Source of the DNA: a virus
Strand: one strand, 5' to 3'
DNA length: 43,862 bases
IMG/VR virus record: IMGVR_UViG_3300023174_000288
Location: 1-43,862 of that record
The translations under genes and the position numbers were made by a program. The notes beneath the pieces were generated by a model. The model worked only from the letters and a program-made list of their open reading frames with translations, made no database searches and was not told the DNA's origin. This document shows positions 9,303 through 17,093 of the stretch, in pieces. Each line of letters starts with the position of its first letter. Positions within the stretch are counted from its first letter, which is position 1.

Positions 9303-9998
9303 ATGATTATCGGTTTTGTAGGGTTTATCTCAGCCGGCAAAGACACAGCAGCAGACTACCTTGTAAATTATCATCAATTTAGGCGAGATAGTTTCGCCAG
9401 CACACTGAAAGACGCTGTAGCAGCAGTATTTGGATGGGATAGGACACTGCTAGAAGGTCGTACCAAAGAAGCCAGAGAATGGCGAGAACAAGTTGATACA
9501 TGGTGGTCATTGCGTTTAGGTATAGCTAATCTTACTCCTAGATGGATTCTACAATATTGGGGAACAGAAGTCCTACGTGGAGCGTTCCACGACGAAATCT
9601 GGATTGCCAGTTTAGAAAATAAAATGCGCAAAACACGTGATAATATTGTTATTAGCGATGTGCGTTTTCCCAATGAGATTACGGCGATTAAAAATGCCGG
9701 TGGAAAGGTAATTAGAATTAAACGCGGGCCAGAACCTGAGTGGTATTATCACGCTGAAAATTATAATAAAGGCCCAAATGGAAATATGGGATGGGCACTT
9801 GGTCGTAAACGACTTGAAGATCTAGGAATCCATGCCAGTGAAACTGCCTGGATCGGTCAACCCATCGATCTTGAAATTGATAATAATGGATCTATCGAAG
9901 ACCTGTTTACCACATTAGAATCAGTGGTTAAAAATCGGGAGTTAAATCGCCCTGACGCCAACGCACTCCATCTTGATGAAGTGTTCGCTGGCAATTAG
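9303..9998 (+). CDS. gp1: Deoxynucleoside monophosphate kinase (T4 gene 1)
   Basis: The enzyme phosphorylates dNMPs to dNDPs for phage DNA synthesis. A P-loop G-F-I-S-A-G-K-D lies at residues 7-14, followed by D-T-A-A-D as in T4 gp1. Downstream blocks I-L-Q-Y-W-G-T-E and I-V-I-S-D-V-R-F-P-N-E are typical of this family. I chose ATG 9303, preceded by GGGAG at 9293-9297, rather than the ATG at 9291, which would swallow the ribosome site. Length is 231 residues, close to T4 gp1 (241). The last ~71 bp overlap the convergent zinc-finger gene. Confidence 0.93.
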   Translation: MIIGFVGFISAGKDTAADYLVNYHQFRRDSFASTLKDAVAAVFGWDRTLLEGRTKEAREWREQVDTWWSLRLGIANLTPRWILQYWGTEVLRGAFHDEIWIASLENKMRKTRDNIVISDVRFPNEITAIKNAGGKVIRIKRGPEPEWYYHAENYNKGPNGNMGWALGRKRLEDLGIHASETAWIGQPIDLEIDNNGSIEDLFTTLESVVKNRELNRPDANALHLDEVFAGN

Positions 9999-10263
9999 CA
10001 CAGACTGTTTTAAGATTGATAATTCTATTGTTGGTTAAGTTGCCATCAACATAAAAGACATTAAAAACCTCCGGGTGGCGACTTTTAAACCCGCAGCGAT
10101 CACACTGGTCTCTTTTCTTATAACCTGACAATACCCATAGTGGTTTGGATTTTTCTAAACCACGAGCACAGTGGTCGCACTGGCTTCTGTAAAAGACACG
10201 CCCTTCTTTGCGGTAGTTAACGGCTACCGGACGTTGTTGACATTTCTTACATAATTTACGCAT
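9928..10263 (-). CDS. HNH-like zinc-binding protein
   Basis: This 111-residue basic protein has four CxxC pairs (C5/C8, C29/C32, C54/C57, C88/C91). Its C-terminal half reads Y-V-D-G-N-L-T-N-N...N-L-K-T-V-C-A-N-C-Q, which has the layout of an HNH endonuclease core, but the first catalytic His appears replaced (Y71-V-D73) and the last His is not at the usual place. It may be a degenerate homing-type nuclease or a zinc-ribbon DNA-binding protein. Its 3' end overlaps gene 1 by 71 bp on the other strand. A minus-strand late octamer lies upstream. Confidence 0.8.
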   Translation of the reverse strand: MRKLCKKCQQRPVAVNYRKEGRVFYRSQCDHCARGLEKSKPLWVLSGYKKRDQCDRCGFKSRHPEVFNVFYVDGNLTNNRIINLKTVCANCQRTLHQDGVRWRQGDLTPDF

Positions 10264-10294
10264 ACGACTGCCCTTTTTGTGCCCTTTTCATATG

Positions 10295-10302
10295 TATTTA
10301 AC
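10295..10302 (-). promoter_or_regulatory. Probable late promoter for the HNH-like gene
   Basis: Minus-strand GTTAAATA lies 31 nt before the ATG at 10263, with AAGGG between them as a possible ribosome site. It diverges from the sheath promoter at 10325. Confidence 0.5.
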
Positions 10303-10324
10303 CTAGAGATTTTTTAATATAGTG

Positions 10325-10332
10325 GCTAAATA
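10325..10332 (+). promoter_or_regulatory. Late promoter for the tail sheath gene
   Basis: GCTAAATA is followed 33 nt later by the gene 18 start. The predicted leader contains AGGAG at 10352-10356. This gene therefore has a normal leader with a strong ribosome site, unlike many other late genes in the window. Confidence 0.6.
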
Positions 10333-10365
10333 ATATGAAGTAAATCCATCAGGAGATCATACAAA

Positions 10366-13353
10366 ATGGCTACACTACAATCACCAGGCACGCTCGTAAC
10401 AGTAATTGACGAGAGTTTTTATACTCCGGCTGCTCCGGGAACCGTTCCTATTTTATTCGTTGCTACAGCACAAGACAAAACCAATCCAAGTGGCGGAACC
10501 GCGCAAGGCACCACAGCGGCTAATATCGGTAAAGTATATGTTATTACTAGTCAGCGCGATTTAGTAGATACATTTGGAACTCCAAGATTTTATACCGATG
10601 CCGCTGGAAATCCAATCCACGGCAACGAATTAAATGAATATGGTCTACAGGCAGCATACAGTTTATTAGGTGTAAGTTCACGTGCTTACATTGCTCGTGC
10701 CGATGTTGATCTAGGACAGCTAACTCCAACAACTGCTATTCCAAAAGGTAGTCCAGTTGCTGGTACATACTGGGTTGATAGCGATAACAGTCTATACGGT
10801 ATATTTGAGTGGGACCCAACATTAAAAAGCAACAAAGGCGACTTTGTTCCTATAACTCCGTTAATAATTGATGATACTAATGTAGATACGGTTACTAATG
10901 ATGGTAAGACTCCGGTTGCTGGAAGATTAGACGAAGCAGTTGGCGATTACGCTATGGTTGTAACTGCTGACAATGAAAATACACTATGGTACAGATCTAC
11001 TTCTTCTTGGCAAGTAGTGGGCGGTGCTAATTGGATAAATTCTGCCTCTACTACTACTAACAAGACCCTAAAAATCAGCCCCCATACTGACTATCCAGAT
11101 TTCACTTCTACAGCCACTCATACAGGTAGTGTTTGGATTAAAACAACAACTCCGGGCAATGGAGCAAATTGGAGTGTAAAATATTACAGTGGTTCGACTC
11201 AGACCTGGAGCACAGTATCTGCTCCAATCTATGCCAGTACACAACAAGCCCTACAAAAGCTAGACTTTACCGGTGGCGGAAAGAATCTAACAGTGGGCAC
11301 TTTGTTTATCGAATCCAATTATGATCACGCAACTAATCCAGTTGCCGACTTTAAATTATGGAGACGGAACGGATCCGGTGCTACTGTTGTAACCAGCCCT
11401 GCCGCAACTACAACCAGCAGTGTTGCTACACAAAAATTTACTATTAGAGAAACATTAGCCAGTGGCACAGGTTGGGGGCCCACTGTAGAGATCACCGTTG
11501 CTCCTTGGACAACTGGGGCAAAGAATAGTGTTGCTAAGAATGCTGCGACAGCTATTATTGCTTCAACATTGACTAACATCTCTGCGTCCTACAACGATAC
11601 CACTAACAAATTAACAATCAGTCATTTATTAGGTGGTGATTTTGAATATAAAGACGGAGCAGGAACACCACTAAACAATATCGGTATTAACACCGGCACA
11701 GGAATAACCAATGTGTATGCTTCTCCGGATAGCGCATTTGATTACCTAGCTTCTAACTGGAAGCCATTAAGCTATCAAGCTAAGACCACTGCCCCGTATA
11801 CTACACCAGCAGATGGAAAACTTTGGTACGATGTTAACTTAGGTGAAGTTGATATTATGGTCCATACTGGAACCAATTGGTCTGGATACTTAAATGCTTA
11901 CCCGGACACAGATCCAGCTGGCCCAATTGTATCTGCGCTCGAGCCTACTACACAAAGTGATGGCACAGATCTAGCTACAAATGATATTTGGGTCAGCACT
12001 GCCGATACAGATAGATATGGTAAAGATGTATATGTCTATGATGCTGATTCAAAGACTTGGAATCTACAAGATACCACAGATCAAAGCAGCCCAGATGGAT
12101 GGGTATTTGCTAATGCTCGTTGGAGTACAGCAGGAGCCGATGAAGATCCGGCAACTATTGTAAATCTATTGTCTAGTAATTATGTAGATCCAGATGCTCC
12201 TGATCCTGACTTGTATCCAAAGGGTATTAGATTATGGAACTTACGCCGCTCAGGATATAATGTTAAAGAATATATGGTTGGCGCAATAGATGTTAATGCC
12301 AACAATGTTAGATATGACAATGAAAGTATGGAAGGTTATAACCCAAATCGCTGGACCTGTGTAAGCGGCAACAACGAGGACGGTAGCGGAGTGTTTGGTC
12401 GACTAGCTCAGAGAAAGTTTGTTGTTAGCGGACTAAAATCTTTCATCGATACAAACACCGCAATTAGAGATACCGATACACTAACATTCAACTTAATTGC
12501 CACACCTGGATACCCAGAGACTATTGCTAATATGGTTGCATTTAATACAGATATTGGTCAAACAGCATTTGTAGTCGGTGATACACCATTTAGACTAGCA
12601 CCTAATGCCACCGATCTAGCAGCTTGGGGTAAAAACACTGCTAAGGCCTATGACAACGGTGAAGATGGATTGGTTACACACGATAATTATTTAGGTGTAT
12701 TCTATCCAAGCGGTTACACTACAGATAACACAGGTAAGAATATTGTTGTGCCAGCAAGCCATATGATGTTACGCACCATTACTAACAGTGATGCTAAGAG
12801 CTATCCTTGGTTCGCACCAGCAGGAACACGCCGGGGCGGCGTCGATAATGCTACATCCGTAGGATATATTACAGGTGAAGGCGAATTTAAAACAGCAGCA
12901 CTATATCAAGCGTTGCGCGATGTAATGCAAAATCCAACTGATAAGATTGCTATCAATCCTATCGCTACGTTGCCCGGTGTTGGACTAGTTAACTTTGGTC
13001 AACAGACTCGTGCCAGTGAGGCCAGTGCATTGGATCGTATTAATGTAGTAAGACTTGTAGCATATCTACGTAGACAATTAAGTATATTGGCCAAGCCATT
13101 CTTGTTTGAGCCTAATGATACACAGACACGTAGAGAGATCAAATCTGCTGCTGAAAGTCTATTAATTGAGTTGGTAGGCCAACGTGCTCTATATGACTTT
13201 ATTGTGGTGTGCGACACTACCAATAATACTCCTGCAAGAATTGACCGTAGTGAACTTTATATGGATATTGCTATTGAACCAGTTAAGGCTGTAGAGTTCA
13301 TCTACATCCCATTAAGAATCAAGAATACTGGTGAAATTGCTGCCGGAAAATAA
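10366..13353 (+). CDS. gp18: Tail sheath protein gp18, enlarged
   Basis: This is the contractile sheath subunit. The N-terminus (S-P-G-T-L-V-T-V-I-D-E-S) and the last ~150 residues (A-S-E-A-S-A-L-D-R-I-N-V-V-R-L...L-Y-M-D-I-A-I-E-P-V) are typical of T4 gp18. The protein has 995 residues, against 659 in T4. The excess lies at about residues 125-585 and consists of repeated Trp-containing beta elements such as K-L-W-Y-D, D-I-W-V-S and S-V-W-I-K, which probably form decoration domains on the outside of the sheath. A good AGGAG ribosome site precedes the start, as expected for an abundant protein. Confidence 0.93.
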   Translation: MATLQSPGTLVTVIDESFYTPAAPGTVPILFVATAQDKTNPSGGTAQGTTAANIGKVYVITSQRDLVDTFGTPRFYTDAAGNPIHGNELNEYGLQAAYSLLGVSSRAYIARADVDLGQLTPTTAIPKGSPVAGTYWVDSDNSLYGIFEWDPTLKSNKGDFVPITPLIIDDTNVDTVTNDGKTPVAGRLDEAVGDYAMVVTADNENTLWYRSTSSWQVVGGANWINSASTTTNKTLKISPHTDYPDFTSTATHTGSVWIKTTTPGNGANWSVKYYSGSTQTWSTVSAPIYASTQQALQKLDFTGGGKNLTVGTLFIESNYDHATNPVADFKLWRRNGSGATVVTSPAATTTSSVATQKFTIRETLASGTGWGPTVEITVAPWTTGAKNSVAKNAATAIIASTLTNISASYNDTTNKLTISHLLGGDFEYKDGAGTPLNNIGINTGTGITNVYASPDSAFDYLASNWKPLSYQAKTTAPYTTPADGKLWYDVNLGEVDIMVHTGTNWSGYLNAYPDTDPAGPIVSALEPTTQSDGTDLATNDIWVSTADTDRYGKDVYVYDADSKTWNLQDTTDQSSPDGWVFANARWSTAGADEDPATIVNLLSSNYVDPDAPDPDLYPKGIRLWNLRRSGYNVKEYMVGAIDVNANNVRYDNESMEGYNPNRWTCVSGNNEDGSGVFGRLAQRKFVVSGLKSFIDTNTAIRDTDTLTFNLIATPGYPETIANMVAFNTDIGQTAFVVGDTPFRLAPNATDLAAWGKNTAKAYDNGEDGLVTHDNYLGVFYPSGYTTDNTGKNIVVPASHMMLRTITNSDAKSYPWFAPAGTRRGGVDNATSVGYITGEGEFKTAALYQALRDVMQNPTDKIAINPIATLPGVGLVNFGQQTRASEASALDRINVVRLVAYLRRQLSILAKPFLFEPNDTQTRREIKSAAESLLIELVGQRALYDFIVVCDTTNNTPARIDRSELYMDIAIEPVKAVEFIYIPLRIKNTGEIAAGK

Positions 13354-13355
13354 TA

Positions 13356-13363
13356 GGTAAATA
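13356..13363 (+). promoter_or_regulatory. Probable late promoter for the tail tube gene
   Basis: GGTAAATA begins just after the sheath stop and is followed by AAGGAG (13373-13378) and the gene 19 ATG at 13386. It would allow tube protein synthesis independently of the sheath. Confidence 0.45.
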
Positions 13364-13385
13364 ATAAGAATAAAGGAGCATCCAG

Positions 13386-14021
13386 ATGCCAATCGCAAGT
13401 TTAAATAGATTTACAGTGCCATTATCAACAAATCAAAGTAGCAATACTCAAGGTTTGTTGATGCCGAAACTGAGATATCGTTTTCGTGTTACGTTCGATA
13501 ATTTTGGAGTTGCCGGCGCACCCAGTACAGAAATGACCAAACAGGTTATGAACGCAGGAAGACCTGACGTAAGTTTCGAACAAATCGCATTAAAAGTTTA
13601 TAACAGCACTGTTAAATTAGCAGGACGTCATAGTTTTGCTGATACCAAAGTAGTTCTACGTGACGATGTTACAGGCGCGGTTACTAGAAAGGTCGGTGAA
13701 CAATTACAGAAGCAATTTGATTTCTATGAGCAAAGTGGCGCAGCATCGGGTGTTGATTACAAGTTCAGAATGCGTGTTGAAATTACCGATGGTGGTAATG
13801 GTGCTTACGAACCAACCAGTTTAGAAAGTTTTGAATTCTTAGGATGTTTTATTAAACAGGCAGCTTATCAAGGTGGCGACTATAACAGCAATGATCCAAT
13901 GGATATTTCATTAACCATCAGTTACGATAACGCTATCCAACTAAATCGTCCAGGCGGAGATCGCACTGGATTAGGTGTAGATGTAGGACGCACAATCCGT
14001 ACATTGGCACTGGGCGGTTAA
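13386..14021 (+). CDS. gp19: Tail tube protein gp19
   Basis: The 211-residue protein forms the inner tail tube. It shows the gp19 layout: a short N-terminus, R-Y-R-F-R-V-T-F-D-N-F, then R-P-D-V-S-F-E-Q and the conserved L-A-G-R-H-S-F strand pair, and near the end D-I-S-L-T-I-S-Y-D-N-A-I. T4 gp19 has 163 residues; the extra length is mainly at the N-terminus and the C-terminal tail. AAGGAG lies 7 nt before the ATG. It is followed by a strong intrinsic terminator. Confidence 0.92.
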   Translation: MPIASLNRFTVPLSTNQSSNTQGLLMPKLRYRFRVTFDNFGVAGAPSTEMTKQVMNAGRPDVSFEQIALKVYNSTVKLAGRHSFADTKVVLRDDVTGAVTRKVGEQLQKQFDFYEQSGAASGVDYKFRMRVEITDGGNGAYEPTSLESFEFLGCFIKQAAYQGGDYNSNDPMDISLTISYDNAIQLNRPGGDRTGLGVDVGRTIRTLALGG

Positions 14022-14040
14022 TAAATCGTTTTTATCAAAC

Positions 14041-14069
14041 AAGGCCTGGCTTAAAAACCAGGCCTTTTT
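14041..14069 (+). terminator. Intrinsic terminator after the tail tube gene
   Basis: AAGGCCTGG and CCAGGCC form a GC-rich stem around a short A-rich loop, followed directly by TTTTT. It separates genes 18-19 from the next late unit. Confidence 0.9.
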
Positions 14070-14074
14070 ATTTG

Positions 14075-14082
14075 ACTAAATA
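14075..14082 (+). promoter_or_regulatory. Late promoter, predicted leaderless start
   Basis: ACTAAATA sits directly behind the terminator and 5 nt before the ATG at 14088. Predicted transcription start falls on the A of the start codon. No ribosome-binding sequence is present. Confidence 0.6.
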
Positions 14083-14087
14083 TTAGT

Positions 14088-15188
14088 ATGAGTAATGCAT
14101 TTACAAATTTCTTAGGTGGTATAGCTGGCGGATTGTTAGGCAAGAGCGATGGTGATCTCAGAGATTATCAACATGCCAATCGCTTGTATGTTCAAAATAA
14201 CTACGATCGAGCCCCTAAGGTAGGGTTTTTATATTTTGTAAATTTTAATATTAATAAAGAAATTATCAATAAATTAGATCCTGCATATATAACAAGGGGT
14301 CTTAATGATATAGGATTTTTGGCTAAAAAAGTCGATCTTCCTAGATTTAAAATCAGCACTGAAACACTCAATCAATACAACAGAAAAACTGTTATACAAA
14401 CCAAGATCTCATATCAAGATATCAACATTGATTTCCACGATGACAATAATGATGCCACTACAAATCTCTGGAAAAACTATTATAACTATTATTACGTAGA
14501 TGGCAAATACGGACAAACCAAAGCAGCAGATGGAAGAATTTTAGAATTTACAGATACAAAATACGGTGTTAATGACTTTGCATATGGTTTAGATAATTTT
14601 CAAAATGCAAGTTTTTTTGACAGTATAGATATCTATATATTGCATAAAAAACGTTTTACACAAATTACATTGATTAATCCAAAAATATCCGATTGGAATC
14701 ATGATAGTTTAAGTCAAGAAGAATCAGGCAAAATATTAGGTAATAAAATGACCTTGGCATATGAAGGTGTTGTATATAGACAAGGTAAAATCAAGAAAAA
14801 CGATGCATCTGGAAGGTTTAGTGCTGTATATTACGACAATACCCCGAGCCCACTAGGAACAGGCGGCAAAGGAGTATTAGGCGCAATTGCCGGTGCCAGT
14901 GATATATTTGGCGAAGATGGAACGCTGGCCAATGCCAAAACACCACTAGATTTTTTAGGTGTTGCATTACAAACAAAAGATTTAGTAAAAAGCGTTAGTC
15001 AGCTTAATAAAGCAGGATTAAGACAAGAAGGTTATAGCATATTATCCGGGGCATTGGGTAATATAGTAGCAACAGGTAATCAACCTAACAGTGTTAAAAA
15101 TGATATCAACACTGGACTAACCATTGCCGGAACTGCGGTACAAGAAACTTATATTAAAGCCAAGGCTGTAATTTTTCCAAGAACATAA
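14088..15188 (+). CDS. Tail tube-like baseplate protein (gp48/gp54-type candidate)
   Basis: The 366-residue protein has a tube-fold-like core: P-R-F-K-I-S-T-E-T-L near residues 84-93, followed by an I-S-Y-Q-D-I-N-I-D-F strand, then S-I-D-I-Y-I-L-H-K-K-R-F-T-Q and M-T-L-A-Y-E-G-V-V-Y. This order recalls the tube domains of T4 gp19 and of the tube-initiating baseplate proteins gp48 (364 residues) and gp54 (320). The N-terminus is Gly-rich, and the C-terminal ~110 residues (after V-L-G-A-I-A-G-A-S-D-I-F-G) are low-complexity helical. The choice between gp48 and gp54 is not possible by eye. It follows the tube gene under its own late promoter. Confidence 0.65.
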   Translation: MSNAFTNFLGGIAGGLLGKSDGDLRDYQHANRLYVQNNYDRAPKVGFLYFVNFNINKEIINKLDPAYITRGLNDIGFLAKKVDLPRFKISTETLNQYNRKTVIQTKISYQDINIDFHDDNNDATTNLWKNYYNYYYVDGKYGQTKAADGRILEFTDTKYGVNDFAYGLDNFQNASFFDSIDIYILHKKRFTQITLINPKISDWNHDSLSQEESGKILGNKMTLAYEGVVYRQGKIKKNDASGRFSAVYYDNTPSPLGTGGKGVLGAIAGASDIFGEDGTLANAKTPLDFLGVALQTKDLVKSVSQLNKAGLRQEGYSILSGALGNIVATGNQPNSVKNDINTGLTIAGTAVQETYIKAKAVIFPRT

Positions 15189-15191
15189 AAT

Positions 15192-15566
15192 ATGGCAAAT
15201 ATCTATAGTAACCTTCCAATAAAAACTACAACCAATCAAAATGCTACTATATTGGCATTTGATACTTATTACGAAAAACCTCTCGAATTAGATACCAACA
15301 CATTCGAAGCAATGAAATCATTCTTTACCGGTAGAGGATTTGAAGTCAGTGCTGCTGAGTCAGTGGTTTTAATTATAATTAAACAGGCCAAGAAAGACAG
15401 ATATAATCCTATGGAGATATTGGACACTCTAAAAGGATTAACCAATGTAGAGATCAGCGCATTGGTGTCTGAAATTGTTAACAACAATAGAATAAAAACC
15501 AGTTTCTTAGGATATGGACTGGCTTTTGAGCCCACAATTGAGGTAGCAAGAAATATTCTACCATGA
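15192..15566 (+). CDS. Conserved-looking virion assembly protein, unknown
   Basis: The 124-residue product has no recognised domain. It has helical segments, N-V-E-I-S-A-L-V-S-E-I-V near the C-terminus, and K-T-S-F-L-G-Y-G. Its start is 3 nt after the previous stop, and its own stop overlaps the gp4 start as ATGA at 15563-15566. It is therefore part of a tightly coupled structural run, consistent with a tail or head completion role, which I infer only from position. Confidence 0.65.
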   Translation: MANIYSNLPIKTTTNQNATILAFDTYYEKPLELDTNTFEAMKSFFTGRGFEVSAAESVVLIIIKQAKKDRYNPMEILDTLKGLTNVEISALVSEIVNNNRIKTSFLGYGLAFEPTIEVARNILP

Positions 15567-16009
15567 GTTTAAAATTCAGTCAAGGAATTTTTACACCCAA
15601 AAACCCTGAAAAATATGTAGGGTCTCGACTGCCATACTGCCGCAGCAGTTGGGAAACTACCTTCTGTATGTTTTGCGATAACAATCCTAGTATTCAACAA
15701 TGGGCCAGCGAACCAGTAAAAATACCCTATCGTGATCCATTAACTGGTAAACAAACTGTTTATGTTCCAGATTTTTTAATATCCTACATAGATCGTAATC
15801 AAAAGAAGCACGTAGAAATGGTAGAAATCAAACCGGCCAACCAAACACTAAAAGAACGTGTAGGAAAGAATCCATATAACCAAGCACAGTTTGTTAAGAA
15901 TCAAGCAAAGTGGGCATCGGCAGCGGCATGGTGTCAACAACAAGGAATAAAATTTAGAGTAATAAATGAATCGGATATTTTTGTCGGAGCCGCAGGTAAA
16001 AAAAGATAA
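15563..16009 (+). CDS. gp4: Head completion protein gp4 (gp50)
   Basis: T4 gp4 acts in head completion and has a TnsA-like nuclease fold. The 148-residue protein matches it in length (150) and pattern: K-N-P-E-K-Y-V-G then Y-C-R-S-S-W-E-T-T-F near residues 24-33, W-A-S-E-P-V-K-I-P-Y, V-P-D-F-L (catalytic Asp position), E-I-K-P, and K-W-A-S-A-A-A-W-C-Q-Q-Q-G-I-K-F-R-V near the end. The D...E-x-K arrangement is that of a PD-(D/E)xK nuclease. It is translationally coupled to the preceding gene. Confidence 0.9.
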   Translation: MSLKFSQGIFTPKNPEKYVGSRLPYCRSSWETTFCMFCDNNPSIQQWASEPVKIPYRDPLTGKQTVYVPDFLISYIDRNQKKHVEMVEIKPANQTLKERVGKNPYNQAQFVKNQAKWASAAAWCQQQGIKFRVINESDIFVGAAGKKR

Positions 16010-16017
16010 TTAAAATT

Positions 16018-16494
16018 ATGACTAAACGACTAGAAGAAATCTTAAACATTGAACCCGATACCAAGCCCTATATTGATCCTAAGGATGTTCCTCCACCTGC
16101 TCCTATTATCAGTCTAGAAGATCGCCTAGAAGAATTTGATAAAATTGCCGCCGCATTACCTAGAGTTAAGGGACTCGGTGATATAAGTGATGCCGAACTA
16201 GACGCACTAGCAGGCAAAGCAGAACAGGCCTACGACGACCTAATGGATTTAGGAATGAATGTAGATCCACGATTTGGTGCTCGTATGTTTGAAGTAGCAG
16301 CACAAATGATGAATGCTGCCATTACAGCCAAAACTAATAAGATTGATAAAAAACTAAAGATGGTTGATCTACAGTTGAAGAAGTTGGCTATAGAGAAAAA
16401 ACACGGTGGAGACAGTGCCACTGTAGAAGGCGAAGGATACATACTTACAGATCGCAACAGCATCTTGGAAAAACTTAAGAATTTGAATAAATAA
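16018..16494 (+). CDS. gp16: Terminase small subunit gp16
   Basis: gp16 recognises DNA and regulates the large terminase during packaging. The 158-residue protein has the T4 gp16 size (164) and organisation: an acidic, Pro-containing N-terminus, a central pair of helices (E-V-A-A-Q-M-M-N-A-A-I-T-A-K-T-N-K-I-D-K), which in T4 form the oligomer core, and a polar C-terminal tail. Sequence similarity is weak, as usual for this family; the call leans on organisation and on its place two genes before gene 17. Confidence 0.75.
   Translation: MTKRLEEILNIEPDTKPYIDPKDVPPPAPIISLEDRLEEFDKIAAALPRVKGLGDISDAELDALAGKAEQAYDDLMDLGMNVDPRFGARMFEVAAQMMNAAITAKTNKIDKKLKMVDLQLKKLAIEKKHGGDSATVEGEGYILTDRNSILEKLKNLNK
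16486..16493 (+). promoter_or_regulatory. Possible late promoter inside the 3' end of gene 16
   Basis: AATAAATA overlaps the gene 16 stop codon and lies 8 nt before the ATG at 16502. It would give a leader of about 3 nt. It could be chance, because AT-rich Lys/Asn/stop codons easily make this string. Confidence 0.4.
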
Positions 16495-16501
16495 CTACAC
16501 T

Positions 16502-17089
16502 ATGAAAACATTCAAAGAATATCTATCTGAAGGTAAAAAACAATACGATTTTCGTGTTAAAATCGCAGGTGATGTCACTCCTGCCCAAGAAGATCAACTA
16601 AAGTCACTATTGGGTAGATATACGCTCAGTGGTTTTAAGAAAACTACTAAAACACCTATTCAAGAATTACCGCTGGATTTTCCACACGTTAAAAATGCTG
16701 AAGTTAATATCTATGAAGTTACATTAGACTATCCTACTACACAATATGAATTAACTGAATATCTCAGTGCAGAACTTGGATGTGGTAAGCAGCATTTGGT
16801 TGTGCGTCGTCCGGGCGAGCCCAGTGAAGAATATCAGGAACCGGTTGAGAAGCGTGAAGGTGCGTTGCTAAACGACCCTGATTACAAAGAAGCAGGAACA
16901 CCTCAGTTTGAGGATTATTACGGCGACAAATACAATAGTGGATTTGTTAAAGAATTAAATGATCTACTAAAATTAGAGCGTAAGGCTAGAGGTGAGCAGA
17001 TCCCTACAGAAGGCACTGTTAAGTACAGCACCGATAGTGATGGCAACACAGCCAGTATTTTAAAAACTGCTCCCGATCCAAGGAAATAA
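16502..17089 (+). CDS. Putative head internal protein with capsid-targeting N-terminus
   Basis: The 195-residue protein begins M-K-T-F-K-E-Y-L-S-E, close to the T4 capsid-targeting sequence M-K-T-Y-Q-E-F-I-A-E that directs internal proteins into the prohead and is then removed by protease gp21 after (L/I)-x-E. The remainder (F-R-V-K-I-A-G-D-V-T-P-A-Q-E-D-Q...L-S-A-E-L-G near residue 93) looks like a small alpha/beta domain of unknown function, followed by an acidic, Pro-rich tail. Packaging into the head is therefore plausible: it could be a core component or an injected protein. It lies between the two terminase genes. Confidence 0.7.
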   Translation: MKTFKEYLSEGKKQYDFRVKIAGDVTPAQEDQLKSLLGRYTLSGFKKTTKTPIQELPLDFPHVKNAEVNIYEVTLDYPTTQYELTEYLSAELGCGKQHLVVRRPGEPSEEYQEPVEKREGALLNDPDYKEAGTPQFEDYYGDKYNSGFVKELNDLLKLERKARGEQIPTEGTVKYSTDSDGNTASILKTAPDPRK

Positions 17090-17093
17090 AATT

